Source of the DNA: Streptomyces sp. CA-278952
GTDB lineage: Bacteria > Actinomycetota > Actinomycetes > Streptomycetales > Streptomycetaceae
DNA: 64,000 nt
Assembly: GCF_028747205.1 (NCBI RefSeq)
Contig: NZ_CP112880.1
Span: 1,550,001-1,614,000, forward strand
Direction of reading: 5' to 3'
A model generated the notes under the pieces. It was not told the DNA's origin. It did not search any database and saw nothing but the letters and a program-made list of their open reading frames with translations. Shown here one piece after another: positions 8,065 to 17,272 of this stretch. Position 1 is the stretch's first letter, and each line of letters opens with the position of its first letter. The position numbers and the translations under genes were made by a program.

Positions 8065-9615
8065 ATGGGGCATGTCGAAATACCTGATACCGACCTAACC
8101 GGACCGGTGGGGCTCCGGGGCGCGCCGCGCCCCCGCACCGCCGCGTCCCGGAACCGCACGGCGGCCCTGGAACAACTGTGGAGGGCCCCGACAGCACAGC
8201 GCGACCCGGCCGGCCGGACGCCGGCCCGGCGGAAGCCGGCCCCCGGCCCGGCCCTCGCCGCGCTGACCGACCTGCTGGGCCTGGCCGGTCCGGCCTGGCT
8301 CCTGCTGCGCGTCGGCGACCAGCCGCGCCCGGTGGCGGCCGCCGCCGTGGCGGGGCTCCTCTGGGCCGGGCTGCGCGGCGGCCGGGGGCGGTACACGGAC
8401 CGGCCGGGGGCCGGGCCCGCCGGCGTGCTCGGCCCGGTCGGGGACTGGCTCGTGCTGATCGGTCTGCTGGCCGTCCTGCACACGGCGGCGGGCAGCCCGG
8501 TGGACCCGGCGACGGCCGTGGTGTCCGTGACACCGGGGCTGCTCATCGCCACGGCGGTGGCGGGGCTGCGCCGGTGGCAGCGCTCCGGGCGGCGGGGCCG
8601 CCGGGCCCGCAGGGTGCTGCTGGTCGGCGAGGCCTCGGGCGTGGGCCGGGCGGCCGAGCTGCTCAACTCCGGTACGGCCCATGACTATTGTCTGGTCGCC
8701 GCCATACCGGTGGGCACCGACCGGTTGGAGCTGGACGGTGTGCAGATGCCCGGGCGCCTCGCGGCCTGCCCGGCCGACGACGACGTGACGACGGTGCTCG
8801 GCGGGGTCTACGCCCACGCGGCGGACCTGGTGCTGGTGGCTCCCGGGCCCCAGCTGACCGGGGACCGGCTGCGCCGGCTCGGCTGGGGGCTGCACGACGG
8901 GGGCGTCGCCCTGTCCGTGGTCTCGGAGCTGTCCGGGGTGGCGGCCGAGCGGGTGCGTCCCGCCACCGCGGCCGGGCTCACCCTGCTGCACATCGCGCCG
9001 CCGCTGCGCGGGGGGCCGCAGACGGTGCTGAAGAACGTGCTGGACCGTACGGGGGCCCTGTTCGGGCTGCTGGCCCTGACGCCCCTGCTCCTGGCGGTGG
9101 CGCTCAGCGTCCGGCTGTCCTCGCGGGGGCCCGTCTTCCACCGGCAGGTCCGGCAGGGGCAGCACAACAGGCCGTTCACCATGTGGAAGTTCCGCACGAT
9201 GGTGGCCGACGCGGAGAGTCTCAAGGCGCGGCTGGCCCCGAGCAACGAGGCGGACGGACCGCTGTTCAAGATGCGCGGCGATCCGCGGGTGACGCCGGTC
9301 GGGCGGCTGCTGCGGCGGACGTCGATCGATGAACTCCCGCAATTGGTCAACGTGTTGCTGGGCCAGATGTCGCTGGTGGGCCCGAGGCCGCCGCTGCCGG
9401 AGGAGGCCTCGCGGTACGACGAGCGGGAGCACCGCCGGCTCGCCGTGAAACCGGGCCTCACGGGGCTGTGGCAGGTGAGCGGCCGCTCCGATCTGACCTG
9501 GCAGGAGACCGTCTCGCTCGATCTCTGGTACGTCGACAACTGGTCGGTCGCCGCCGACATGGGACTTCTCGCCCGCACCGTGCGCGCCGTCGCCCACGGT
9601 CGCGGGGCGTACTGA
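8065..9615 (+). CDS. Polyprenyl-phosphate sugar-1-phosphate transferase (WcaJ/WbaP-like)
   Basis: 516 residues. The N-terminal half has several membrane helices and a CoA-binding-like fold; the last 190 residues are the bacterial sugar transferase domain, with a membrane re-entrant helix (KNVLDRTGALFGLLALTP), MWKFRTM, SIDELPQL, VGPRPPLPEE and KPGLTGLWQVSGR. Such enzymes start repeat-unit synthesis by moving hexose-1-phosphate from a nucleotide sugar to undecaprenyl phosphate on the inner leaflet. It is the likely first enzyme of the polysaccharide locus that follows. ATG 8065 follows a G-run; GTG 8050 in the same frame is an alternative start. Confidence 0.88.
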   Translation: MGHVEIPDTDLTGPVGLRGAPRPRTAASRNRTAALEQLWRAPTAQRDPAGRTPARRKPAPGPALAALTDLLGLAGPAWLLLRVGDQPRPVAAAAVAGLLWAGLRGGRGRYTDRPGAGPAGVLGPVGDWLVLIGLLAVLHTAAGSPVDPATAVVSVTPGLLIATAVAGLRRWQRSGRRGRRARRVLLVGEASGVGRAAELLNSGTAHDYCLVAAIPVGTDRLELDGVQMPGRLAACPADDDVTTVLGGVYAHAADLVLVAPGPQLTGDRLRRLGWGLHDGGVALSVVSELSGVAAERVRPATAAGLTLLHIAPPLRGGPQTVLKNVLDRTGALFGLLALTPLLLAVALSVRLSSRGPVFHRQVRQGQHNRPFTMWKFRTMVADAESLKARLAPSNEADGPLFKMRGDPRVTPVGRLLRRTSIDELPQLVNVLLGQMSLVGPRPPLPEEASRYDEREHRRLAVKPGLTGLWQVSGRSDLTWQETVSLDLWYVDNWSVAADMGLLARTVRAVAHGRGAY

Positions 9616-9650
9616 GGGCGGCGGGCGTGCGGATGCGAGGAACACAGCCG

Positions 9651-9687
9651 GTTCGCCGCCGCGAGACACCTCTCGGCGGCGGCGAAC
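9651..9687. terminator. Bidirectional hairpin between convergent genes
   Basis: GTTCGCCGCCGC-GAGA (9651-9666) pairs with TCTCGGCGGCGGCGAAC (9671-9687) with a single-base bulge and a 4-base loop. It sits between the converging phosphoglycosyltransferase and fcl stops and can end both transcripts. Confidence 0.75.
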
Positions 9688-9689
9688 GG

Positions 9690-10673
9690 TCACTGTCCGG
9701 ACTGGAGTTGGCCGAGCCACCAGGCGTACGTGCGGGCGATGCCGTCGCGCAGCGGGATCCGCGGGGTGAAGCCGAGGGAGGAGAGGCGGGTGACGTCGAG
9801 CAGCTTGCGGGGGGTCCCGTCGGGCTTCGACGTGTCCCAGCCGATGCTTCCCCGGTATCCGGTCACCTCCCGTACGGTCTCGGCGAGTTCGCGGATGGTG
9901 AGGTCGTCGCCGCAGCCGATGTTGACGGGTTCGTCGCCGTCGTAGGCCTCCAGCAGGGTGACGCAGGCGGCGGCGAGGTCGTCGACATGGAGGAATTCAC
10001 GACGCGGGGAGCCGGACCCCCACAGGGTCACCTCGGGGGCCCCGTCCCGCCGCGCCTCGTGGAAGCGGCGGATCAGCGCGGGCAGCACGTGCGAGGTCTC
10101 CAGGTCGAAGTTGTCGCCGGGCCCGTAGAGATTGGTCGGCATGGCGCTGACGTAGGAAGCGCCGTACTGCCGCCGGTACGACTGGATCTGGACGATTCCG
10201 GCGATCTTGGCGAGGGCGTAGGCCTCGTTGGTGGGCTCCAGCTCGCCGGTGAGCAGCGCGTCCTCACGGATCGGCTGGGGGGCGAGCCGGGGGTAGATGC
10301 ACGACGAGCCGAGGAAGAGCAGCCGCTGGACCCCGGCCGCGTGCGCACCGGCGATCACGCTGAGCTGGATGCGCAGGTTGTCCTCCAGGAACTGCACGGG
10401 ATATGTGCTGTTGGCCATGATCCCGCCGACCTTGGCGGCGGCCAGCACCACGGCGTCCGGGCGCACGTCCTTCAGATACGCCCCGGTCCGCGCGGCGTCA
10501 CGCAGGTCGAGGAGGTCGCGGCCGCGGGTGAGCACCTCGTGGCCGTCGTCGGCGAGGCGGCGGGCCACCGCCGAGCCGACCAGGCCGCGGTGGCCCGCGA
10601 CGAATATGCGGGAGCCGGGCCGCAGTAGGGAGCGGTCGGATTCCTGGGAAGGGACGGGAAGTTCGGTCGTCAT
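9690..10673 (-). CDS. fcl: GDP-L-fucose synthase-like (GDP-4-keto-6-deoxymannose epimerase/reductase)
   Basis: 327 residues of the extended short-chain dehydrogenase fold. The NADP-binding GHRGLVGS lies near residue 25, followed by the family-typical AAAKVGGI, SSCIYP and the catalytic YALAK (Tyr-xxx-Lys). These residues identify GDP-fucose synthase, which epimerises and reduces the product of Gmd. gmd is divergent 114 bases away. The start at 10673 lacks a clear Shine-Dalgarno; CACAAT lies 7 bases upstream and would give a leaderless message. An in-frame start at 10712 is possible but would lie inside the promoter. Confidence 0.88.
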   Translation of the reverse strand: MTTELPVPSQESDRSLLRPGSRIFVAGHRGLVGSAVARRLADDGHEVLTRGRDLLDLRDAARTGAYLKDVRPDAVVLAAAKVGGIMANSTYPVQFLEDNLRIQLSVIAGAHAAGVQRLLFLGSSCIYPRLAPQPIREDALLTGELEPTNEAYALAKIAGIVQIQSYRRQYGASYVSAMPTNLYGPGDNFDLETSHVLPALIRRFHEARRDGAPEVTLWGSGSPRREFLHVDDLAAACVTLLEAYDGDEPVNIGCGDDLTIRELAETVREVTGYRGSIGWDTSKPDGTPRKLLDVTRLSSLGFTPRIPLRDGIARTYAWWLGQLQSGQ

Positions 10674-10787
10674 GGCTCGGATTGTGCCAGCAGAAAGGGA
10701 CTGCGGTGACACTTCGCCGCAGAACGCCCCAATTCAGATATGTCGGTGAACGCCGCCGGCGAGGCGATCAGCAGAGAAGGGGGAATC

Positions 10788-11801
10788 GTGGCGAAGACCG
10801 CGCTCATCACCGGAGTGACCGGCCAGGACGGTTCGTATCTGGCCGAGTTGTTGCTCGACAAGGGGTACACGGTGCACGGCCTCATACGCCGCTCCTCCAG
10901 CTTCAACACCGAGCGGATCGATCACATCTACCAGGGGCCCGAGGAGCCGGAGCGCTCCTTCGTCCTGCACCACGCGGACCTGTCCGACGGTGTGGCCCTG
11001 GTGAACCTGCTGCGCGACATCCAGCCCGACGAGGTCTACAACCTGGGCGCGCAGTCGCATGTGCGGGTGTCCTTCGACGCCCCGCTGTACACCGGTGACG
11101 TCACGGGCCTCGGCACCATCCGGCTCCTGGAGGCGGTCCGGGCCAGCGGCATCGAGACCCGGATCTACCAGGCCTCGTCCTCCGAGATGTTCGGCGCCAG
11201 CCCGCCCCCGCAGAACGAGAACACCTCGTTCCACCCGCGGAGCCCGTACAGCGTGGCGAAGGTCTACGCCTACTGGGCCACGGTCAACTACCGCGAGGCG
11301 TACGGCATGTTCGCGGTGAACGGGATCCTCTTCAACCATGAGTCGCCGCGCCGGGGCGAGACCTTCGTGACCCGGAAGATCACCCGGGGCGTCGCCCGGA
11401 TCAAGGCCGGGCTCCAGGACCGTCTGCACCTGGGCAATCTGGACGCGGTCCGGGACTGGGGGTACGCGCCGGAGTACGTGGACGCCATGTGGCGGATGCT
11501 CCAGTGCGACACCCCCGACGACTATGTGGTCGCCACCGGTGAGGGCGTCAGCGTCCGGCAGTTCGTGGAGTTCGCCTTCGAACACGCGGGGCTGGACTGG
11601 CGCGAGCACGTGCGGTACGACCCGAAGTACGAACGCCCCAGCGAGGTCGACGCGTTGATCGGTGACGCGTCCAAGGCCGGGGAGCTGCTGGGCTGGAAGC
11701 CCGAGGTGAGGTCGCGCGAGCTGGCCCGCATCATGGTCGACGCCGACATCCGCCGACTGGACGACCAGCTGAGCGGCGCCGCCGTCCGGGTGGACAGGTG
11801 A
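10788..11801 (+). CDS. gmd: GDP-mannose 4,6-dehydratase
   Basis: 337 residues. [12 protein letters not shown] near the N-terminus is the hallmark nucleotide-binding loop of Gmd; YSVAKVYAY supplies the catalytic Tyr and Lys, and [15 protein letters not shown] is conserved substrate-binding sequence. It converts GDP-D-mannose to GDP-4-keto-6-deoxymannose, which Fcl turns into GDP-L-fucose for the polysaccharide made by this locus. The GTG start at 10788 has AGAAGGGGGA just upstream, better than the in-frame upstream ATG. Its stop overlaps a possible GTG of a short downstream frame. Confidence 0.93.
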   Translation: MAKTALITGVTGQDGSYLAELLLDKGYTVHGLIRRSSSFNTERIDHIYQGPEEPERSFVLHHADLSDGVALVNLLRDIQPDEVYNLGAQSHVRVSFDAPLYTGDVTGLGTIRLLEAVRASGIETRIYQASSSEMFGASPPPQNENTSFHPRSPYSVAKVYAYWATVNYREAYGMFAVNGILFNHESPRRGETFVTRKITRGVARIKAGLQDRLHLGNLDAVRDWGYAPEYVDAMWRMLQCDTPDDYVVATGEGVSVRQFVEFAFEHAGLDWREHVRYDPKYERPSEVDALIGDASKAGELLGWKPEVRSRELARIMVDADIRRLDDQLSGAAVRVDR

Positions 11802-12154
11802 ACGGGCCGGACGGCACGCTCCCGCGGGTCCGCCCGGCGGACCCGTCCGGCCCGATGACCGCCTCCACCGACAGCGGCCGCGCGGTGCCGCTCACCGGTG
11901 CCCGGACCGCATCGTCGGTCACCCCCAACTCCCGGCCGGCGCCAGCCGCGCCCGTGCTCGGGACGATCACCGGCGCGACCGCCGTCTCCACCGACCCCTC
12001 GGTGGAGGCTCACCGCGCCGGCACCGGGCGGAGCCCTCGGCTCCGCCTACTCACTCACCCGACCGGCGGCGGGAGCGACAGTCCGCGCGTCCGGTCGGGC
12101 GAGGCAAAATCCGCGGCCTCCAGGCCGCAGCTCGAATCTCACCTTCGGAGCTGA
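11798..12154 (+). CDS. Doubtful short reading frame between gmd and the propeller gene
   Basis: 118 codons, starting at a GTG that overlaps the gmd stop by 4 bases and ending one base before the next ATG. The first two thirds have Streptomyces-like third-position GC but a composition of Pro, Thr and Ala without recognisable domain; the last third does not and is crossed by three hairpins. I think it more likely intergenic than coding, but the coupled start and flush end are worth recording. Confidence 0.2.
   Translation: MNGPDGTLPRVRPADPSGPMTASTDSGRAVPLTGARTASSVTPNSRPAPAAPVLGTITGATAVSTDPSVEAHRAGTGRSPRLRLLTHPTGGGSDSPRVRSGEAKSAASRPQLESHLRS
12027..12128 (+). terminator. Three hairpins upstream of the propeller/LamG gene
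   Basis: GGCGGAGCC (12027-12035) and GGCTCCGCC (12039-12047) form a 9-bp stem with a 3-base loop, a good terminator for gmd. CCCGACCGG (12058-12066) and CCGGTCGGG (12091-12099) form a second 9-bp dyad. GCGGCCT (12113-12119) and AGGCCGC (12122-12128) form a third, about 30 bases before the next start, and may lie in its leader. Confidence 0.6.
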
Positions 12155-12157
12155 ATG

Positions 12158-14413
12158 ATGAACGGAAGTACGGGGCGGAGAACCGGAGGACGCGGCCGAG
12201 TACGGGCCGCTTCCGCCGCTCTCGGCCTGCTGGCCGGAGCCCTGACCGCGACCGCGGCCGGGTCCTCTCCGGCGGCGGCGCTGACACCACCGGTCGCCAT
12301 CACCGCGGACGACCTCACCACCTGGCAGACCAACGGCATCGTCTGGTCGATGGCCGCCGGCGACGGCGTCGTCTACGCGGGCGGCACCTTCTCGACCCTG
12401 CGGCCCCCCACCGCCGCCCCCGGAACGGGCGAACAGCCCGCGGTGAACTTCGCCGCGTTCGACGCGGCGACCGGGGCGCCCACCGACTGCTCGCTGTCCT
12501 TCACCATCTCCTCGGGAACCGCGACCGTCCGGGCCCTGGCGCTGTCCCCGGACGGCGGCACCCTGTACGCGGGCGGCCAGTTCGGGGCGGTGAACGGCGT
12601 CGGGGTGAGCAACATCGCGGCGATCGACACCGAGAGCTGCACCGTCCGCAACACCTTCAAGATCGGGGTCTCGGCGACCGTACGGGGGCTCGCCGTCACC
12701 GACGACACGGTCTACCTGGCGGGCGACTTCACCACGGTCGGCGGGCAGACCAGGAACCACTTCGCCGCCGTCACGACCGGAGCCTCACTGCTGCCCTTCA
12801 GGGCCGACGCCGACGAGGTGGCCCGGGCCGTCGAGGTGACCCCCGACGGGCGGAACGTGCTGCTCGGCGGGGACTTCCTCCGGATCAACGGAACGAACAC
12901 CCACGCCCTGGCCGTGGTCGACGCCACCACCGGACAGCTCACCAAGTCCTACCCGGGGTTCATCCACGACAACTCCACCGTCCAGGACATCACCACCGAC
13001 GCCACCGGCTTCTACACCGCCAACGAGGGCACCGGCGGCGGGGTGTTCGACGGGCGCATCGCACTGAACCTCGACGACTTCGACCAGCGCTGGCGGGACA
13101 CCTGCCTCGGCGCGACCCAGGCGGTGCTGGTGCACTCGGGCGTGCTGTACAGCGGCAGCCACGCCCACGACTGCTCCAGCATGGGGGCCTTCCCCGACCA
13201 GCCGCGCAAGCATCTGCTGGCCCAGTCGGTCGACGACCCGAAGCTGCTCCCGTGGTTCCCGGACACCAACGACGGGATCGGCGAGCCCGTCGGACCACGG
13301 GTGATGAGCCAGACGAGCAGCAGCGGCCGCCACTACCTGTGGGTGGGCGGCGAGTTCACCACGGTCAACGGCGACCGGCAGCAAGGGCTGACCCGGTTCG
13401 CGGACGGCCCCGACACGGGCGCGCCCTGGGTGCCCAACGTCAGCCTGTCCACGCTGACTCCCGGGCAGATCGACGTGAACTGGCAGACCAGTTTCGACAC
13501 CGACGACGGGGAGCTGACCTACCGGATCTACAAGGACGGCTCGAACACCCCGATCCACACGACGACCGGCTACTCGGTCTTCTGGGACAGGCCCCAGCTG
13601 ACCTGGACGGACACCGACGTCGCGCCCGGCGAGGAGCACGCGTACCGGATCACCGCGAGCGACGGCACCAACACCAGCGCGAAGTCCCCGGCCCAGTCGG
13701 CCACCGTGGCCGGCGCGACGGAGGCGTACCCGGCCCGGGTCAGGTCCGACGGGGCGAGCCTCTTCTGGCGCTACGACGAGGGCACGTCCACGTTCGCCCA
13801 CGACAGCAGCGGGAACCTGGACAACGGCTTCCTGCGCAACGGCCCCGCCCACCGGCAGACCCCGGCGGCGGTCGCCGGGCCCTCGACGGCGATCGGCTTC
13901 GGCGGCACCGACGAATACGCGTACAGCAACCGGCTGCACGCCGCGCCGGCCCGGTTCTCGGTGGAGACCTGGATCAGGACCACCACCACGCGGGGCGGGA
14001 AGATCATCGGCTTCGGGAACAGGACGCAGCAGAACAGCACCCGTCACGACAAGCACGTCTACATGCGCAACGACGGGCGGCTCGTGTTCGGCGTGCAGAG
14101 CAATGGGGCGCGGACCGTCACCACCCGGGACGCCTACAACGACGGCCAGTGGCACCACGTCGTCGCCACCCAGGGCCCCCTCGGGCAGGGCATGTCGCTG
14201 TACGTCGACGGGCAGCTGCGCGCCTCGAACTTCCTGATCTCCGGCAACGACGGCTACCCCGGCTACTGGCGGGTCGGCGGGGACAACCTTGCCGGCTGGC
14301 CGAACCGTCCGACGAGCAACTTCTTCGCCGGGCAGATCGACGAGACCGCCGTCTATCCGACCGCGCTGACCGCTTCGCAGGTCAGCGCGCACTACGCCCT
14401 GAGGAATGGCTGA
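12158..14413 (+). CDS. Secreted beta-propeller, fibronectin-like and LamG-domain protein
   Basis: 751 residues. A signal peptide (about 1-42, cleavage near SPAAA) is followed by a repeated propeller region (about 50-420) with units such as VYAGGTFST, LYAGGQFGAVNG, VYLAGDFTTVGG and LWVGGEFTTVNG, a fibronectin type III-like module (about 425-520), and a C-terminal LamG/concanavalin-like domain (about 525-750) with FSVETWIRT and GQWHHVVATQ. LamG domains often bind glycans, so a polysaccharide-binding surface protein is likely. ATG 12158 is preferred to ATG 12155 because GGAG is then 7 bases away. The following lipoprotein and GT2 genes are tightly packed behind it. Confidence 0.78.
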   Translation: MNGSTGRRTGGRGRVRAASAALGLLAGALTATAAGSSPAAALTPPVAITADDLTTWQTNGIVWSMAAGDGVVYAGGTFSTLRPPTAAPGTGEQPAVNFAAFDAATGAPTDCSLSFTISSGTATVRALALSPDGGTLYAGGQFGAVNGVGVSNIAAIDTESCTVRNTFKIGVSATVRGLAVTDDTVYLAGDFTTVGGQTRNHFAAVTTGASLLPFRADADEVARAVEVTPDGRNVLLGGDFLRINGTNTHALAVVDATTGQLTKSYPGFIHDNSTVQDITTDATGFYTANEGTGGGVFDGRIALNLDDFDQRWRDTCLGATQAVLVHSGVLYSGSHAHDCSSMGAFPDQPRKHLLAQSVDDPKLLPWFPDTNDGIGEPVGPRVMSQTSSSGRHYLWVGGEFTTVNGDRQQGLTRFADGPDTGAPWVPNVSLSTLTPGQIDVNWQTSFDTDDGELTYRIYKDGSNTPIHTTTGYSVFWDRPQLTWTDTDVAPGEEHAYRITASDGTNTSAKSPAQSATVAGATEAYPARVRSDGASLFWRYDEGTSTFAHDSSGNLDNGFLRNGPAHRQTPAAVAGPSTAIGFGGTDEYAYSNRLHAAPARFSVETWIRTTTTRGGKIIGFGNRTQQNSTRHDKHVYMRNDGRLVFGVQSNGARTVTTRDAYNDGQWHHVVATQGPLGQGMSLYVDGQLRASNFLISGNDGYPGYWRVGGDNLAGWPNRPTSNFFAGQIDETAVYPTALTASQVSAHYALRNG

Positions 14414-14417
14414 TCCG

Positions 14418-15149
14418 ATGAGGAACCCGTTCCTGGCCGGCGCCGTCGTCGTCATGACGACGGCGGCGCTGGCCGCCTGCGGTTCGTCCGCCGGCGGGAA
14501 CGGTCCGGAGGCCGCGGGCGCCCAGCGCCCCGCGGCCTCCGGGCCCGCCGTCCCCGGCCCGTCCGCCGGCACGCCCACCCCACCCGCCACGCCCTCCTCC
14601 GGGGAGCCCGAGGCCCCGGAGGCCGTCGGCCCGTCCGCTCCCGCCACGGGCCCGAAGACACCGGCCGACGAGATCACCCCGGCCACCGGGACGTTCACGA
14701 AGAAGCAGCAGGAGTATCTGGAGGACCGGGTGCCCAAGGGCATGGACCCGGCCGCCGTGCTCCAGACCGGCCAGGAGACCTGCGACAAGCTCCGCTACCT
14801 GGTCAAGGCCGACCGGGACACCGCCGTCGGCGCCATCGCGACGGACGAGATCCCGGACGCGGCGGACGCGGTCGCCGGACTCTGCCCCCAGCACCAGGAC
14901 CTGGTGGACGAGGCCGCGTACGCCTACCCGGACGGCACGCACACCGGGAAGAAGCTCCGGGCGGGCGCCTACCGGTCCGCCTCCCCCACCACGGGCTGCT
15001 CCTGGCAGATCACCGGGGCCGGCGGCAAGGAGCTGTCCTCGGGCACGTCCGACACCGGCACCTCCCGCACGATCACGATCCCGAAGCCCGCCCACACGTT
15101 CACCTCCACAGGCTGCTACGCCTGGCTGCCCGAAGGAGCCGAGGGATGA
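14418..15149 (+). CDS. Putative lipoprotein of the polysaccharide locus
   Basis: 243 residues. MRNPFLAGAVVVMTTAALAAC is a type II signal peptide with lipobox LAAC, so the mature protein is attached to the outer face of the membrane. A Pro/Ala/Ser-rich linker (about 25-90) leads to a globular part with four Cys and no family I recognise. An in-frame ATG at 14406 overlaps the previous gene, but 14418 gives the proper signal peptide. The stop overlaps the GT2 start by 4 bases, so the two proteins are probably made together. Confidence 0.7.
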   Translation: MRNPFLAGAVVVMTTAALAACGSSAGGNGPEAAGAQRPAASGPAVPGPSAGTPTPPATPSSGEPEAPEAVGPSAPATGPKTPADEITPATGTFTKKQQEYLEDRVPKGMDPAAVLQTGQETCDKLRYLVKADRDTAVGAIATDEIPDAADAVAGLCPQHQDLVDEAAYAYPDGTHTGKKLRAGAYRSASPTTGCSWQITGAGGKELSSGTSDTGTSRTITIPKPAHTFTSTGCYAWLPEGAEG

Positions 15150-15985
15150 CCGCAGGAAAGCCGAAGCTGCCGATAGTCGTGGCGATCCCCACGAAGAACG
15201 AGGGGCTGAACATCGCGGAGGCGGTGAGATCGGTGCTCGGCCACTTCGAGGCGGTCGTGGTGGTGGACTCCCACAGCACCGACGACACCGTCAAGATCGC
15301 CGAGGAGTGCGGGGCCGAGGTGATCACCTACACCTGGGACGGGGGCCACCCGCGGAAGAAGCAGTGGTGCCTGGGACACGTCCGCCCCGACCTGGACTGG
15401 ATCCTGCTCCTGGACGGCGACGAGCGGCTCAGCCCAGGGCTGCTGGCCGAGTTGCGGGAAACCTTCCGGGACCCGTCGGCCCCGAAGCCGGCCGCGTACG
15501 ACATACCGCTCGGCTACTGGTTCTCGGGGAAGCGGCTGCGGCACGGATACACCATTCGCAAGCGGTCGTTGACCGATCGGACCCGCTCCCACTACCCGGA
15601 GGTCGGGGACCTCGACGCCCCGGGCATCGGTGAGGTGGAGGGCCACTACCAGCCGGTCGCGGCGACGGTGGGGACGCTCACCCATCCGATCGAGCACCAG
15701 GACCTCGACCCGGTGACCGCCTGGTTCGAGCGGCACAACCGCTACTCGGACTGGGAGGCGTGGCTGGAGCAGCATCCCGGGGTGAAGGAGCAGGTGCGCC
15801 AGGTGAAGTCGCGTCAGGGGCAGTTGTTCCACAAGGCGCCGTTCAAGCCGGTGGTCTCCTTCGCCTACATGTATCTCTACAAGCGGGGTTTCCTGGACGG
15901 CCGGGCGGGTTTCGACTTCGCGCTGGCGATGAGCTTCTACCGCTGGCAGATCGCCCTCAAGTCGAGGGAGAAGCCGTTGCGTTGA
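15146..15985 (+). CDS. Family 2 glycosyltransferase (WaaE/KdtX-like)
   Basis: 279 residues. The N-terminus VVAIPTKNEGLNI and the DSHSTDDT and LLLDGDERLS motifs are the GT-A nucleotide-sugar and metal sites of GT2 enzymes (DGDE is the metal-binding DxD). The later pattern resembles the WaaE-like branch that adds a sugar to a lipid-linked or heptose-like acceptor. It probably adds one residue of the repeat unit on the cytoplasmic side of the membrane. Coupled by ATGA to the lipoprotein gene. Confidence 0.85.
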   Translation: MTAGKPKLPIVVAIPTKNEGLNIAEAVRSVLGHFEAVVVVDSHSTDDTVKIAEECGAEVITYTWDGGHPRKKQWCLGHVRPDLDWILLLDGDERLSPGLLAELRETFRDPSAPKPAAYDIPLGYWFSGKRLRHGYTIRKRSLTDRTRSHYPEVGDLDAPGIGEVEGHYQPVAATVGTLTHPIEHQDLDPVTAWFERHNRYSDWEAWLEQHPGVKEQVRQVKSRQGQLFHKAPFKPVVSFAYMYLYKRGFLDGRAGFDFALAMSFYRWQIALKSREKPLR

Positions 15986-15997
15986 CGAGCGGCCCGG

Positions 15998-17164
15998 TCA
16001 CCGTCCCCGCCTCCGGCGGACCACGTCCTCGTAGGTCCGCCGGAGGGTGGCGGTGACGGCCTCAATGGTGAACCGCTCGTTCACCATCTCCCAGGCTGCC
16101 TTGCCCGCCTGCTCGGCGGCCTCCGGCTCCAGCAGCTCCAGGATCGCGTCGGCGACCTTGCGGGCGTTGGCCGCGTCCTCGCCGACCCGGCTGTCGATGA
16201 CCCGGCCCGACCCCGCCCCGGCCACATCGGGAGCCTGCCCGCAGGTGCGGGTGATGACGACCGGGGTGCCGACCGACATCGCCTCCAGCACCGAGACCGG
16301 GAACGGCTCCTCGATCGCCGGCAGCACATACACATCGGCCTCGCGGTCGGCGGCCAGGACCTGATCGTGCTCCAACGGGCCTACGTGGTCGAGGGAGTCG
16401 GCCACACCCAGCTTCCGGGCGAGGGCGAGGGTGCCGGCCAGCGCGCCGGTGTCCGGCCCGGCCAGCACGAACCGGGCGTCCGGGTGGCGGGCGAGGACGT
16501 GCGGCATCGCGGCGACGAAGTCCTCGGGCCGCTTGCGCTCCTGGATCCGGGCGAGGAAGAGCACGGTGGGCGGGCGGCCGGGGGCGCGGGCGGGCTTGCG
16601 CTCCTGCGGGCGCACTCCGTTGACCAGCCGGACGGTACGGGTGAGCGGGACGGGGGCGGCGACGGCGTTCACGTCGACCCGCTCCATCTCGGTGAGGTGC
16701 AGGACGGCGTCGGCGTCGCGCAGCACCTTGCGGACGCCGAGCAGGTCGGTGAGCTGGGCGGCCTTCTTCTCGGTGGGGTCGATCATGCCGTGGGTCTGGA
16801 CGACCAGGGGCGTCCGGGTCGCGAGCGCGAGGAGCGCCGCGGGCAGGGTCACCAGGTCCCGCATCAGATGGACGTGCACGAGGTCGGCGCCGCGCATCAT
16901 GCGGCGCGCGGTGTTCAGCAGCGCCGCGGAGGTGATGCCGCTGACCTCGAACATCGGGAGCACGTGCCGCGCCTGGAAGAGGTGGACCGGAACTCCCTCC
17001 ACCTGGCGGGGCAAGTCACCGTCGGGGAAGCCATCGCCGAGGGCCATGACGCGGGCGTCGTCCCCGGCCGCCCGCTGGACCCTGGACAGGTTGAACGCCA
17101 CCCGGGTCGGACCGCCGAAGGCGTGGTCCGGAGTGTGGAGCGTGACAACGTGCAGGATTTTCAC
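15998..17164 (-). CDS. Family 4 glycosyltransferase
   Basis: 388 residues of GT-B fold. The N-terminal acceptor domain starts MKILHVVTLHTPDHAFGGPTRVA, and the C-terminal donor domain has FLARIQERKRPEDF and the GT4 EX7E signature (EEPFPVSVLE). It should transfer a sugar from a nucleotide donor to the growing lipid-linked repeat unit. It ends 12 bases from the converging GT2 gene and is divergent from the polymerase gene; a -10-like TACTCT lies about 40 bases upstream of its start. Confidence 0.87.
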   Translation of the reverse strand: MKILHVVTLHTPDHAFGGPTRVAFNLSRVQRAAGDDARVMALGDGFPDGDLPRQVEGVPVHLFQARHVLPMFEVSGITSAALLNTARRMMRGADLVHVHLMRDLVTLPAALLALATRTPLVVQTHGMIDPTEKKAAQLTDLLGVRKVLRDADAVLHLTEMERVDVNAVAAPVPLTRTVRLVNGVRPQERKPARAPGRPPTVLFLARIQERKRPEDFVAAMPHVLARHPDARFVLAGPDTGALAGTLALARKLGVADSLDHVGPLEHDQVLAADREADVYVLPAIEEPFPVSVLEAMSVGTPVVITRTCGQAPDVAGAGSGRVIDSRVGEDAANARKVADAILELLEPEAAEQAGKAAWEMVNERFTIEAVTATLRRTYEDVVRRRRGR

Positions 17165-17272
17165 CGGAGTTCCCCTCGATCACGGCCACTTGTTCACAGA
17201 GTAGCCATCGCTCTTCCTCACGTGGGCGGATTCGTTAGAGTGTTCAGCGGTTCACTGATCCCTGGGGGGCGC

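Noticed and set aside
5355..8666. Very long open frame (1103 codons) on the minus strand
   Set aside because: It is antisense to the LAATG wall protein and the start of the phosphoglycosyltransferase gene. The product is Arg/Pro/Gly-rich low complexity, typical of shadow frames in 70%+ GC DNA, while the sense genes have clear domains and signals.
11731..11991. 86-codon minus-strand frame across the gmd end
   Set aside because: Low-complexity composition and no ribosome site; it overlaps the gmd stop and a hairpin region.
17165..17272. Motif shared between the intergenic regions at 17165-17272 and 22969-23119 (TTCACAG..GTA stretches)
   Set aside because: Both divergent regions contain TTCACAG near TACT/TAGAGT-like -10 sequences, but the alignment breaks down after 7-8 bases, so a common operator is not supported.
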